The notes: generated by a model not told the origin, from the sequence alone. 50,886 nucleotides of DNA from Oscillospiraceae bacterium (GCA_015065875.1 SVPK01000002.1:1-50886), one strand, 5' to 3'. Positions 18,279 to 28,001 are shown, numbered from the stretch's first letter. Made by a program: numbers and translations.

Positions 18279-18669
18279 GAAACTATTCGGAGAAAAAGAA
18301 AAAAATATAAAAAATTTAATTATAAGTTTCCTTTCCTCTGTGGCAATAATATTAGTAAGCCTTTTTATATTAGCGATGATTATGCATTTTTTTGAAATTG
18401 AAAAGAAATATGCTTCTTCGCTATCAGGAGTAGCGCTTGGAATCGGTTGCTTTTTTGGCGGTCTCATCTATTCAAAATTATGTGGTCAAAAAGGCTTACT
18501 TTGCGGCTTATTTGTTTCGGGGATTCTATTTTTATTTATAACTGTTATATCGCTAATTCTGGGAGCAAAACTCGGTGTTGCTACCGCAATACATTGCCTT
18601 ATTATGCTGCTATCGGGTGCAATAGGCGGTGTTTTAGGAGTAAACATGGGTAAAAAAATCAAAATTTAA
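18277..18669 (+). CDS. TIGR04086-family membrane protein
   Basis: This 130-residue protein has four predicted membrane helices: about residues 13-37, 48-66, 70-93 and 98-122. The last two are rich in glycine (SGAIGGVLGVNMGKKI). It fits the TIGR04086 (YrzE-like) family found in spore formers and other Bacillota, with unknown role. It starts with TTG, 6 bases after GGGAGGGG, and that site lies inside the upstream terminator stem. yajC proximity is conserved in some Clostridia. Confidence 0.82.
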   Translation: MKLFGEKEKNIKNLIISFLSSVAIILVSLFILAMIMHFFEIEKKYASSLSGVALGIGCFFGGLIYSKLCGQKGLLCGLFVSGILFLFITVISLILGAKLGVATAIHCLIMLLSGAIGGVLGVNMGKKIKI

Positions 18670-18695
18670 TTAACAAAAAATATCGCTAATAATTA

Positions 18696-18730
18696 ATCCC
18701 TCACTGTTAATAATAAAAACAGGGAGGGAT
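18696..18730 (+). promoter_or_regulatory. Hairpin covering the lipoprotein ribosome site
   Basis: ATCCCTCACTGT (18696-18707) pairs with ACAGGGAGGGAT (18719-18730) in 11 of 12 positions. The 3' arm holds the GGGAGG ribosome site of the gene at 18737. No T run follows. Confidence 0.6.
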
Positions 18731-18736
18731 ATTATT

Positions 18737-18928
18737 ATGAAAAGGTTTTTCTATGCCTTTACCTGCATCGCGCTTGTAGCCTGCTTATTTACAGGCTGCG
18801 GAAAGAAAAAGATTGAGGACGGTGCTTCTGATATCGAGAGCACAGTCAGTGATATTGCAAGCGATGTTGAATCAGGTGTATCGAGCATCGAAAGCGAGAT
18901 AAAGCCTTCGAGCTCAAATGTTCAATAA
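18737..18928 (+). CDS. Small lipoprotein
   Basis: This 63-residue protein has a signal peptide (MKRFFYAFTCIALVACLFTG) ending in lipobox LFTGC, so the mature part starts at Cys21 and is anchored outside the cytoplasmic membrane. The mature segment is KKK then a repeated acidic SDIESxVSDI/ASDVESGVSSIES pattern, probably an amphipathic helix, with a Ser-rich end. It is not a known enzyme. Its ribosome site lies in a hairpin. Confidence 0.78.
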   Translation: MKRFFYAFTCIALVACLFTGCGKKKIEDGASDIESTVSDIASDVESGVSSIESEIKPSSSNVQ

Positions 18929-18931
18929 ATA

Positions 18932-19242
18932 AAAGCACCACCATTATTAGGGAGTTGCGATTAGGGACGAAATCGGTTTTGAAACCAAATTTTGCCTTAA
19001 TGCTTTGCCTTTCCCCCTTGTAAGACACAAAGTATTACTTCGTGGCAAAGGCTTCGCCATAAAGCAAAATTTTAGGTTACAAAACTGCCCGCACCTAAAA
19101 AAGATAAATTTTTAGTGGAATAAAAGGCAAAACCCCGTGGTAACGCTGGCGCGTACCACGGGGTTTTAACACATTAGACCGCAAAAATTTGCTTTTTTAG
19201 GCGTTTTATCCCTAACCGCAACTCCCTTTGGGGTGGTGCTTT
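18932..19242. repeat. 311-bp structured element with terminal inverted repeats
   Basis: This gene-free stretch is bounded by an inverted repeat. The left arm has AAAGCACCACC, AGGGAGTTGCG and TTAGGGA; the right arm has their complements in order (19209-19242). Inside are three further stems: 18987-19072 (imperfect, ends AAATTTTGC/GCAAAATTT), 19070-19100 (TTTTAGGT/ACCTAAAA) and a perfect 14-bp stem at 19129-19167. No ORF is plausible. It could be a MITE-like mobile element or a structured RNA. No second full copy is in the window. Confidence 0.6.
19129..19167. terminator. Strong hairpin inside the inverted-repeat element
   Basis: AAAACCCCGTGGTA and TACCACGGGGTTTT pair perfectly over 14 bp around an 11-base loop, with T (or A) runs at the ends. 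It can work as a terminator in either direction, for the lipoprotein gene or the SDR gene. Confidence 0.6.
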
Positions 19243-19248
19243 ATTTTT

Positions 19249-19983
19249 TTAAACAACAAATCCGCCATTAGGGCTAATAACCTGACCGGTTATAAATTCT
19301 GCATCGCGAGAAGCCAAGAATAGGGAAGTAGAGGCAACCTCTTGGGGCTTACCAATTCTTCCAAGTGGTGTATCATCGGCCAAACCTACCAAAGCCTCAA
19401 CCGATAGGGAAGAGTTCATTCTTGTTCCTATAACACCAGGAGCAACACAGTTAACTCTAATACCGGATGGACCAAGCTCTTTTGCCAATGCCTTGGTAAG
19501 GCCAATAATGCCCGCCTTAACGGCACTGTAATGAACCTCACAAGAAGCGCCGGTCATACCCCAAATAGATGAAGTATTAATAATGCAACCGCTTTTCCTG
19601 TTAACCATCGAGGGAACAACGGCTCTGCAGCAGTTGAAGGTTCCTGTTAGATTGATAGCAATCATTCTTTCCCAATCATTATCGGTTATATCGGTAAATA
19701 ATCTCTGTTGTGCAATTCCGGCATTATTTATCAAAACATCGATTTTACCGTATTTATTAATAATATCATTTACCATTCGATTGGCTTCGTTTGATTTAGA
19801 AACATCCGCCATATATGACATCGCAGAATAACCATTATTCTTAAGCGATTTTTCAAGCAGTATTGCCGATTCAGCAGAGGAGTTATAGTTAATAATAACA
19901 TCATAACCATTTTCGGCGAATAGGATAGCGGTTGCTGCGCCGATTCCTTTTGATGCTCCCGTAATTAAAACTGTATTTGCCAT
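19249..19983 (-). CDS. SDR-family reductase, probably EF-P 5-aminopentanone reductase
   Basis: This 244-residue classical short-chain dehydrogenase has the NAD(P) motif TGASKGIG at residues 8-15, NNAG near 88, the catalytic Ser in INTSSIWG near 139, and YSAVK near 152. It is FabG-like. The SSIWGMTGASCEVHYSAVK stretch is like the group annotated as elongation factor P 5-aminopentanone reductase (B. subtilis YmfI), which trims the modification on EF-P. That assignment is from recall and not proven here. It is a single gene, with an extended -10 promoter just upstream and the inverted-repeat element at its 3' end. Confidence 0.8.
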   Translation of the reverse strand: MANTVLITGASKGIGAATAILFAENGYDVIINYNSSAESAILLEKSLKNNGYSAMSYMADVSKSNEANRMVNDIINKYGKIDVLINNAGIAQQRLFTDITDNDWERMIAINLTGTFNCCRAVVPSMVNRKSGCIINTSSIWGMTGASCEVHYSAVKAGIIGLTKALAKELGPSGIRVNCVAPGVIGTRMNSSLSVEALVGLADDTPLGRIGKPQEVASTSLFLASRDAEFITGQVISPNGGFVV

Positions 19984-20008
19984 TTCATCACCTCATTAAA
20001 CTATTTTG

Positions 20009-20017
20009 ATTATAACA
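20009..20017 (-). promoter_or_regulatory. Extended -10 promoter of the SDR gene
   Basis: TGTTATAAT on the minus strand is a full extended -10, 26 bases from the SDR start. No good -35 is present. Confidence 0.5.
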
Positions 20018-20071
20018 CGTAACTAAAATAAAATAAATATTTTTTTAAAAATTTTATAACCACTACCTATA

Positions 20072-20258
20072 GTTTACATAAAATATAAAATCTGCGATAT
20101 CGTGTGGTTTACATAATGCGTTTACATAATATTCTAAAACTTGAAAATATTTTGTTGACATAATACTTTAAATGTTGTATAACTAATTATACTGACGTTT
20201 CTGCGTTCGGTTATTTTTTCGCGTTTAATTTATAAATTAGCGCTTTAGGTTACATAAT
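20072..20258. repeat. Repeated TTTACATAAT motif in the SDR-spoIIM spacer
   Basis: The 388-base spacer 19984-20371 has no gene. It is very AT-rich and carries TTTACATAAA at 20072, TTTACATAAT at 20108 and 20121, TTGACATAAT at 20155 (the -35 of the promoter) and TTACATAAT at 20250. There is also a palindrome TAATTTATAAATTA near 20225. Function unknown; the copies could be binding sites or relics of a repeat. Confidence 0.5.
20155..20183 (+). promoter_or_regulatory. SigA-like promoter upstream of spoIIM
   Basis: TTGACA and TATAAC are separated by 17 bases. It points to spoIIM but is about 190 bases away, so it may make a long leader or serve an unrecognised RNA. Confidence 0.5.
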
Positions 20259-20316
20259 GTTCCCATATTTTCTATATATTGTTTATTCATCTTTGCTTGA
20301 CGCAATATATAGTTTT

Positions 20317-20345
20317 GCATTTTCGCGCCATCCTCTGCATATATT
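20317..20345 (+). promoter_or_regulatory. Probable sigma-E promoter of spoIIM
   Basis: GCATTTT and CATATATT are separated by 14 bases, close to the sigma-E pattern KMATATT-N14-CATACAAT. It lies just before the AGGAGGG site of spoIIM. spoIIM is a sigma-E gene in B. subtilis. Confidence 0.55.
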
Positions 20346-20371
20346 TTCAAAAAAGCAGGAGGGACAAGATA

Positions 20372-21004
20372 ATGCAAAAGACAACTATAGTTCACCTAAA
20401 GGCTAAAAGGATTACAGCCGTTTTAGCAGATAGTTATCCCATACTAATAATGTTCACGGTATATATAACCGGCATTATTCTAGGGGCCGCTCTGCTAAAG
20501 GGAAATGCCAAAACTATCAAGAAGGCTGAAACGCTTTACCAAAACTTTATATCCGCGCGTAACGGCAAGGGTTTTCTTTCTGTTTTCGGAACGGCGCTAA
20601 TGGAATGGCTACCATTTTTACTTGCGTTGTTTGTTTGCGGAACCTGTATAGCAGGCATGGTAATGCTTCCGTTTTTTGTTGGTTATAAGGGCTTTTGTTA
20701 CGGAGCCTTGGCAGGATATATCTATTCGCAATATTCGTTTGGCGGGATAGTTTTTGTGCTGATTTTTATCGTTCCCGCGACTATAATCGGTGCTTTTGGA
20801 TTGTTCTTTGCCGCTAAACGTTCGTTTTCGTTTTCGCTTTTATTGGCAAAAAGTGTTTTGCCGCGGGGCAGGGAATACAATATGTATAATGTCCTTATTC
20901 ATTATTGTAAGTCCTTTGCAGTCTTGGTATTAACATCCGTTTTTGCGGCGCTTACCGATGCAACCCTTTCGGGAGCATTTTGGGATAAAATAAAAATCAG
21001 TTAA
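20372..21004 (+). CDS. spoIIM: Stage II sporulation protein M
   Basis: This 210-residue integral membrane protein has about five hydrophobic segments, at about residues 22-43, 80-105, 108-130, 130-148 and 178-200. It fits SpoIIM, part of the SpoIIDMP complex that remodels peptidoglycan and drives engulfment of the forespore. The ATG at 20372 has AGGAGGG 10 bases upstream; the longer track start at 20279 has no ribosome site and precedes the family's N-terminus. The following xerD-like gene repeats the B. subtilis spoIIM-xerD neighbourhood. The pair is probably one operon (28-base gap with GGAGG). Confidence 0.88.
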   Translation: MQKTTIVHLKAKRITAVLADSYPILIMFTVYITGIILGAALLKGNAKTIKKAETLYQNFISARNGKGFLSVFGTALMEWLPFLLALFVCGTCIAGMVMLPFFVGYKGFCYGALAGYIYSQYSFGGIVFVLIFIVPATIIGAFGLFFAAKRSFSFSLLLAKSVLPRGREYNMYNVLIHYCKSFAVLVLTSVFAALTDATLSGAFWDKIKIS

Positions 21005-21032
21005 ATTCATTTGGAAAGGAGGGGATTTTATA

Positions 21033-21920
21033 ATGCAGAATTCGGTTTTAAAATTTGAAGATTATCTTAAAAATGAAAAGAAAGCTTCGAAGAATACATT
21101 TGAATCATATATGCGCGATATCGGACAATTCCATGCATATTGTTCTGCCAATAAAATTTCCCAAGTTTCCACCATTACACAAGATACAATTACCCATTAT
21201 TTAAAGTTCTTAAGCTCGGTTGGAAAATCAGAGGCTACCGTTGCTCGCGTAACTGCTTCGCTGCGTTGCTTCTTTACCTATTTAATCAAGCAGGGAAATA
21301 TAGAAGATAATCCAATAAAAGCAGTGAAGCTTTCTCCTGCGCAGAAAAAACTTCCCGAAATATTAACAAACAAAGAGATTGTTCAGTTACTTTCTCAGCC
21401 CGATTGCTCAAATTATAAGGGATGCCGCGATAAGGCGATGCTCGAGCTTTTATATGCAACCGGAATTAAGGTTTCCGAACTTATAGATTTAAAAATAACC
21501 GATATTAACACCCAAATAGGAATACTGCATTTACATACCGAAACAAGCCAAAGAATTATACCGATATATCCCGAAGCGGTTAAATCCATTTCCAACTATT
21601 TAAGTGCCGTGCGCGAGGTTATCATTAGCGATGATTCGGAGGAAATGTTGTTTACTAATATGAACGGACAACCTCTGACTCGCCAGGGATTTTGGAAGAT
21701 TATTAAGCAGTATGCTCAAGCAGCAAATATAAATAAGGATATAACTCCGCATACTCTGCGTCATTCCTTTGCCGCTCATTTGCTCGAAAACGGCGCTCAA
21801 CTGCAGGATATTAAGGAAATGCTCGGTCATTCCGATATCTCCACAACGCAGGTTTACGCACAAATTATGAAGAATAAATATGCTAAGTCTTATAAAAAAT
21901 TCCATCCTATGGCAAGATAA
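21033..21920 (+). CDS. xerD: XerD-like tyrosine recombinase with altered active site
   Basis: This 295-residue protein has an N-terminal SAM-like core-binding domain (residues 1-95) and a C-terminal catalytic domain. It keeps H240 and R243 (HTLRHSF), H266 (LGHSDIS) and the nucleophile Y275 (TTQVYAQ). Two other catalytic positions differ: the first arginine is Lys146 (YATGIKVSEL instead of GLRVSEL), and the beta-hairpin lysine of the usual GKG motif is Thr169 (HLHTETSQR). XerD normally works with XerC at dif to resolve chromosome dimers, as the spoIIM context suggests. Activity here is open to doubt. No att-like repeats were seen, so a phage integrase is unlikely. Confidence 0.8.
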   Translation: MQNSVLKFEDYLKNEKKASKNTFESYMRDIGQFHAYCSANKISQVSTITQDTITHYLKFLSSVGKSEATVARVTASLRCFFTYLIKQGNIEDNPIKAVKLSPAQKKLPEILTNKEIVQLLSQPDCSNYKGCRDKAMLELLYATGIKVSELIDLKITDINTQIGILHLHTETSQRIIPIYPEAVKSISNYLSAVREVIISDDSEEMLFTNMNGQPLTRQGFWKIIKQYAQAANINKDITPHTLRHSFAAHLLENGAQLQDIKEMLGHSDISTTQVYAQIMKNKYAKSYKKFHPMAR

Positions 21921-21925
21921 AATAA

Positions 21926-21960
21926 AAAACACCGCAGTATTAATTATTGCGGTGTTTTAA
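21926..21960 (+). terminator. Terminator after xerD
   Basis: ACACCGCA and TGCGGTGT form a stem followed by TTTT. It starts just after the xerD stop. Confidence 0.8.
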
Positions 21961-21993
21961 AATAATTATGAACTTTACAGAAGGTGCGCCTTA

Positions 21994-22629
21994 ATGGCTA
22001 AAAAGCGAAAAAGAAAAAGAAATAAAAAAATTAAAAGATTAGCAGCAGTTTGCTCCATATTTATGGTTGCATTGTTGGCAGTTTTATTTTTCCTGCCAAA
22101 GGGTAATAAAATGACAATCAATGATTTAAAAAATATTGAGATTCCGGAATACATAGATATAATGCTAATACCTGTTGGCACCTCAAGAGAGGGGATAGAC
22201 CTGGAATCTGTTAATGATATAGTCATTCATTATGTCGGAAACCCCGGAACAACCGCAAAGCAAAACCATGATTATTTTGCAAACGAGGGCACAACAGTTA
22301 ACGCACATTTTGTTATAGGCCTAGATGGAGAAATTATACAGTGCGTTCCGATTTATGAGCGCTCATCAGCAAGCAACCATAGAAATAGCGATACAATTTC
22401 TATCGAGGTTTGTCATCCCGATGAAAGCGGTAAATTCAATCCAAAAACACGTGAATCGTTAATTAAGCTAACGGCATGGTTATGTGATACCTGTGGTCTT
22501 GGAAAGGAAAATATAATTCGTCACTACGATATAACAGGAAAACTTTGTCCGCTATATTATTCGGAAAACCAGGATGAATGGGAAAAACTACTTGATGATA
22601 TTAATAATTATATAGAAAAAGAGTTCTGA
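21994..22629 (+). CDS. Membrane-anchored N-acetylmuramoyl-L-alanine amidase (amidase_2)
   Basis: This 211-residue protein starts with a very basic segment (KKRKRKRNKKIKR) and one membrane helix at about residues 16-34, so the body faces outside. The amidase_2/PGRP-like domain has zinc ligands in IVIHYVGNPG (first His), IIRHYDITGKLCP (second His and Cys), and the glycan-site segment VNAHFVIGLDGEIIQCVP. It should cleave the MurNAc-L-Ala bond of peptidoglycan. No SPOR, LysM or SH3 domain is attached. It is a stand-alone gene between terminators; AAGGTG precedes the ATG by 7 bases. Confidence 0.87.
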   Translation: MAKKRKRKRNKKIKRLAAVCSIFMVALLAVLFFLPKGNKMTINDLKNIEIPEYIDIMLIPVGTSREGIDLESVNDIVIHYVGNPGTTAKQNHDYFANEGTTVNAHFVIGLDGEIIQCVPIYERSSASNHRNSDTISIEVCHPDESGKFNPKTRESLIKLTAWLCDTCGLGKENIIRHYDITGKLCPLYYSENQDEWEKLLDDINNYIEKEF

Positions 22630-22655
22630 TACATAAAATATCGGAACTCTTTTGA
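22619..22655 (+). terminator. Terminator after the amidase gene
   Basis: AAGAGTTCTGATA pairs with TATCGGAACTCTT with one G-T pair, followed by TTTT. It overlaps the stop codon region of the amidase gene. Confidence 0.75.
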
Positions 22656-23256
22656 TTTTATATATTTAAAAGGGAGGCCCCTGTTTCTCCAAATCTAATT
22701 ATACAAAATGAATATTTTGTATAATTAAGGGGAGGACTTTTAGGGTAAATTATGCCAAATAAGCAATTTTAGGCTGTTTTCGAAGCCAAAACACCTATTT
22801 ACATAATATTACCCTGCAGTTAATGCACATTTGCAATTCGTTGATAACATTAAATAATCATTTTAAAAATTAATTTATCTATATTGCGAATTTTCTATTA
22901 AAAAATCCATCGAATAGAAATTTTCAATCCATACCCTAGGTATACCCGAAAAAAACTGAAAGGATGGAATTTTTATAAAAAAGCAATATTTACCACAAAT
23001 TTTCTAAAAAACTACTGAATCATGAAGTAAATAACAATATTACAAAATAAGTATATGAACTTTCACGATATGCCATATGCAAGAATTGTTTAAAAATACC
23101 GGTATTTAGTTATAATGTCTATTTCTGCTCATTCTTGCCTATTATGGTAAAAAACGAGTGAATTAGCTATAGCTTTATAGGATTGATTGGGCTGGAACAG
23201 CTTAATTTAGGGCCTCAAACCCTATTTTGTTAAATTTTTAACAAAATAGGCATTCC
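22656..23256. other. AT-rich gene-free region with several hairpins
   Basis: I find no credible ORF or tRNA here. It holds a 13-bp palindromic stem at 22697-22726 (AATTATACAAAAT and its complement), a long imperfect hairpin at 22742-22815 bounded by AGGGTAAATTATG and CATAATATTACCCT, a short one around TTTCTATT/AATAGAAA near 22893-22921, and a nested inverted repeat at 23180-23270. The nested repeat overlaps the end of the MBL gene and includes a 13-bp stem CCTATTTTGTTAA/TTAACAAAATAGG. It may hold an RNA or decayed repeats. Confidence 0.6.
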
Positions 23257-23270
23257 CTAAATATCAATCC
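23180..23270 (-). repeat. Nested inverted repeat overlapping the MBL gene end
   Basis: GGATTGAT (23180) and TTTAGGG (23206) find their complements in the contiguous CCCTAAATATCAATCC (23255-23270), and an inner perfect 13-bp stem sits at 23221-23250. The outer arm includes the last codons of the MBL gene. No T run follows, so it is not a standard terminator. Confidence 0.6.
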
Positions 23271-24009
23271 TCATACCATCGAAGCCGACTATAAATCCAT
23301 CTTTCGCAACAATTTTACAAGTTTCTTCATAAGATTTATGTAAGCAACAAGCAATATGACTTAATATTATCCTTGACGACTCATTTATTATCTTTAGAGT
23401 TCTCATGGAATCAACAATAAGGCGCACCATCGGGATACTGTTATGCTCGCCAAGGCGCATATCGCCGCTATAGTCCCCTATCGTTGTATCTATGACAATA
23501 GCATTAAATTCACGTCTTTTAAGATATTCTGCGCTTTCATTTAATACCCAAGCACCATCTAAAGCATATAAAAGCTTTTTATCCCCATCGGTTATACATA
23601 AATGTTGAGGGAAAGAATTTTGCTCATGATTAGCCGGAACGGCAGTTACATTTAGTGAGCCAATATTATAAGGCTTAAATAACTCCATAAAGTTAATTTC
23701 AGCCAGGCAATCATCAACCGAGCCACCGCTTCGCAACCAAAGCCTAACACCGCCACAGGATGCAATTTTATTGATATTTTCGATATCAAAATGGTCTGAG
23801 TGACGATGCGTTACGATAATATCGGTTATATCATAAAGCGAAACCCCAGCAACAGATAAAGAATTTAAAGCATGCGGTCCGCAGTCAATCATAATACTGC
23901 CGTTAATCAGAGCACATGAGCATCTTCTATGGTCTTTATTTAAAAAATCGGTATCTTGCGGCAGATTCTTTCTGTCGGCCGCTCCGGTTCCCAAAAATAA
24001 TAATTCCAT
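23257..24009 (-). CDS. Metallo-beta-lactamase-fold hydrolase (PhnP-like)
   Basis: This 250-residue protein begins MELLFLGTGAADR and has the metal motif THRHSDHFD at about residues 67-75, further ligand candidates in VPANHEQ and in LDGAW, and IILSHIACC near residue 217. This is the layout of PhnP/YycJ-like phosphodiesterases. The substrate is unknown; cyclic phosphate or nucleic-acid ends are plausible. It sits 7 bases after ligA in the yunB-ligA-MBL operon. Confidence 0.82.
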   Translation of the reverse strand: MELLFLGTGAADRKNLPQDTDFLNKDHRRCSCALINGSIMIDCGPHALNSLSVAGVSLYDITDIIVTHRHSDHFDIENINKIASCGGVRLWLRSGGSVDDCLAEINFMELFKPYNIGSLNVTAVPANHEQNSFPQHLCITDGDKKLLYALDGAWVLNESAEYLKRREFNAIVIDTTIGDYSGDMRLGEHNSIPMVRLIVDSMRTLKIINESSRIILSHIACCLHKSYEETCKIVAKDGFIVGFDGMRIDI

Positions 24010-24016
24010 AAAACAC

Positions 24017-26646
<2,630 letters not shown>

Positions 26647-26758
26647 AAAAAACACCCGCTTTCATACTACATAATACGAAAAAGCAGATATTTGTGCCAA
26701 CACGTGTTTTATTGCTTATATTGTATCATAAATATATATCTATTACAAGAAAAACCAC

Positions 26759-26787
26759 TTGACAATAGCACTCGTTTGGATTAAAAT
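26759..26787 (+). promoter_or_regulatory. SigA promoter of tRNA-Leu
   Basis: TTGACA and TAAAAT are separated by 17 bases; the -10 ends 12 bases before the tRNA. Confidence 0.85.
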
Positions 26788-26798
26788 ATTGTTTGCGC

Positions 26799-26882
26799 GC
26801 GGGCGTGGCGGAATTGGCAGACGCACCAGCCTTAGGAGCTGGCGCCTTCGGTGTGCAGGTTCAAGTCCTGTCGCCCGCACCA
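26799..26882 (+). tRNA. tRNA-Leu (anticodon UAG)
   Basis: It spans 84 bases with encoded CCA. The acceptor stem is GCGGGCG/CGCCCGC, the D-arm contains GGCGGAATTGGCAGACGC, the anticodon stem is CCAGC/GCTGG, and the loop CTTAGGA has anticodon TAG at 26833-26835. The long variable arm CGCCTTCGGTGTG is as in class II tRNAs, and the T-arm holds GTTCAAG. It reads CUA and, by wobble, other CUN codons. It is a single gene with its own promoter and terminator. Confidence 0.97.
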
Positions 26883-26885
26883 TAA

Positions 26886-26926
26886 AAAGACCGTAACTTT
26901 GATACTAAAGTTACGGTCTTTTTTTA
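26886..26926 (+). terminator. Terminator of tRNA-Leu
   Basis: AAAGACCGTAACTTT and AAAGTTACGGTCTTT form a near-perfect stem followed by T5. Confidence 0.9.
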
Positions 26927-27038
26927 GCGAAATAAATCGCTGATGGGATTTGTGAAATGCGCCTCGCATGTGAAATATATGTGGGCGCAGCAGATTTATA
27001 GAGCATTCACCTTTTGAATTTTGAAACTTAAAATAAAC

Positions 27039-27899
27039 TTATTCTTTAGGTCCCCAAAGGCCGAGGTTAGGCTTTGGAGTTCCGATGGATTTTAGCGACT
27101 TTCTTGCAAATATTGCCTTTGCGTTATCAACAAAGTCTTTATATTCAAGACGGCGACGTGCAATCGTTATTGGGCAATCAAGTCCCATCTCATACATCCA
27201 AACGCCCTTATATCCAACCTCTTCAAGCGCATCAATATTGGCTTTCCAATCAAGAACGCCTTCACCGGGAAGCCAATGACGTTCGTTGATGTTATCACGG
27301 TCGGATACGTGGACGGTTATTATCCTATCTCCAACCGCCTTGATAAACTCGGCAGTATCGTCGATAAGCGAATGGTTAAAATCGAGGCAAACGCGAAGCT
27401 TATCATTAGCACTTAAAAGTGTTAAATGCTCATCAATTGTATTACCGAGGCAGGTTCGTGGCAGATTCTCAAGCGCAATATAAACATTCTTCTTATATGC
27501 GTATTCCGCCAGAGTATCAAGGCAAGCCATCGCGTGTTTCACCTTCTCGCCGCGGGTAGACTGGTCAAAAGGTTCCATAGTATGGGTAGGATGGATAACA
27601 ACCTTATCGATACCAACTGCGCTCATACGGTTTATAAGCTCCGAAAGTTCTGCTATAGCGGCATCATTACTTTCCTTTTCAAGCGACGAAATATCAAAAT
27701 CGGGACGCATATGCGAATGAACAGACCAAAGCTCGATACCGGCAGCATCTGCGGCCTTGCGAGCGCTCGGAAAATCAAAATTCGCTATATTCCTACCGCC
27801 GCAATATTCAATAGCATCGATACCAACCGCTTTAAGTTCTGAAAGACCCTCGACCGTAACCGGAAAGCCGCAACAACTCGACATACCTATTTTAAGCAT
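27039..27899 (-). CDS. Sugar phosphate isomerase/epimerase (TIM barrel)
   Basis: This 286-residue protein fits the xylose isomerase-like AP_endonuc_2 family. Metal-ligand candidates lie in VVIHPTHT, IALENLPRT (Glu), VCLDFNHS (Asp, His), TVHVSDRD (His, Asp) and the final WMYEMG (Glu). Relatives act on inositol or keto-sugar intermediates; the substrate cannot be told from the sequence. The track begins at a TTG that overlaps the GGAGG site, so I use the ATG at 27899, 8 bases after it. It appears monocistronic. The 112 bases after it hold nothing I can name. Confidence 0.8.
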   Translation of the reverse strand: MLKIGMSSCCGFPVTVEGLSELKAVGIDAIEYCGGRNIANFDFPSARKAADAAGIELWSVHSHMRPDFDISSLEKESNDAAIAELSELINRMSAVGIDKVVIHPTHTMEPFDQSTRGEKVKHAMACLDTLAEYAYKKNVYIALENLPRTCLGNTIDEHLTLLSANDKLRVCLDFNHSLIDDTAEFIKAVGDRIITVHVSDRDNINERHWLPGEGVLDWKANIDALEEVGYKGVWMYEMGLDCPITIARRRLEYKDFVDNAKAIFARKSLKSIGTPKPNLGLWGPKE

Positions 27900-27968
27900 A
27901 CAATCATCCTCCAAATGCTAATATAATTTATATTTATCATAAATAACTTTATATGTCAATTTATAAAG

Positions 27969-27997
27969 AAAAAAGCCGAGAAAACTCGGCTTTTTTT
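27969..27997 (-). terminator. Terminator of ilvE
   Basis: GCCGAG and CTCGGC form a tight stem with an AAAA loop, and T runs on either side, 5 bases after the ilvE stop. Confidence 0.85.
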
Positions 27998-28001
27998 AGT
28001 T

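Noticed and set aside
19984-20371. CRISPR array based on the recurrent TTTACATAAT
   Set aside because: The unit is only about 10 bases and irregularly spaced (36, 13, 34 and about 95 bases), with no cas genes.
21033-21920. Phage or element integrase
   Set aside because: It follows spoIIM as in B. subtilis xerD, no cargo or att repeats are near, and the next gene is an amidase of ordinary type.
26927-27038. Possible small RNA after tRNA-Leu
   Set aside because: No clear stem, promoter or terminator pair beyond the tRNA terminator is seen.
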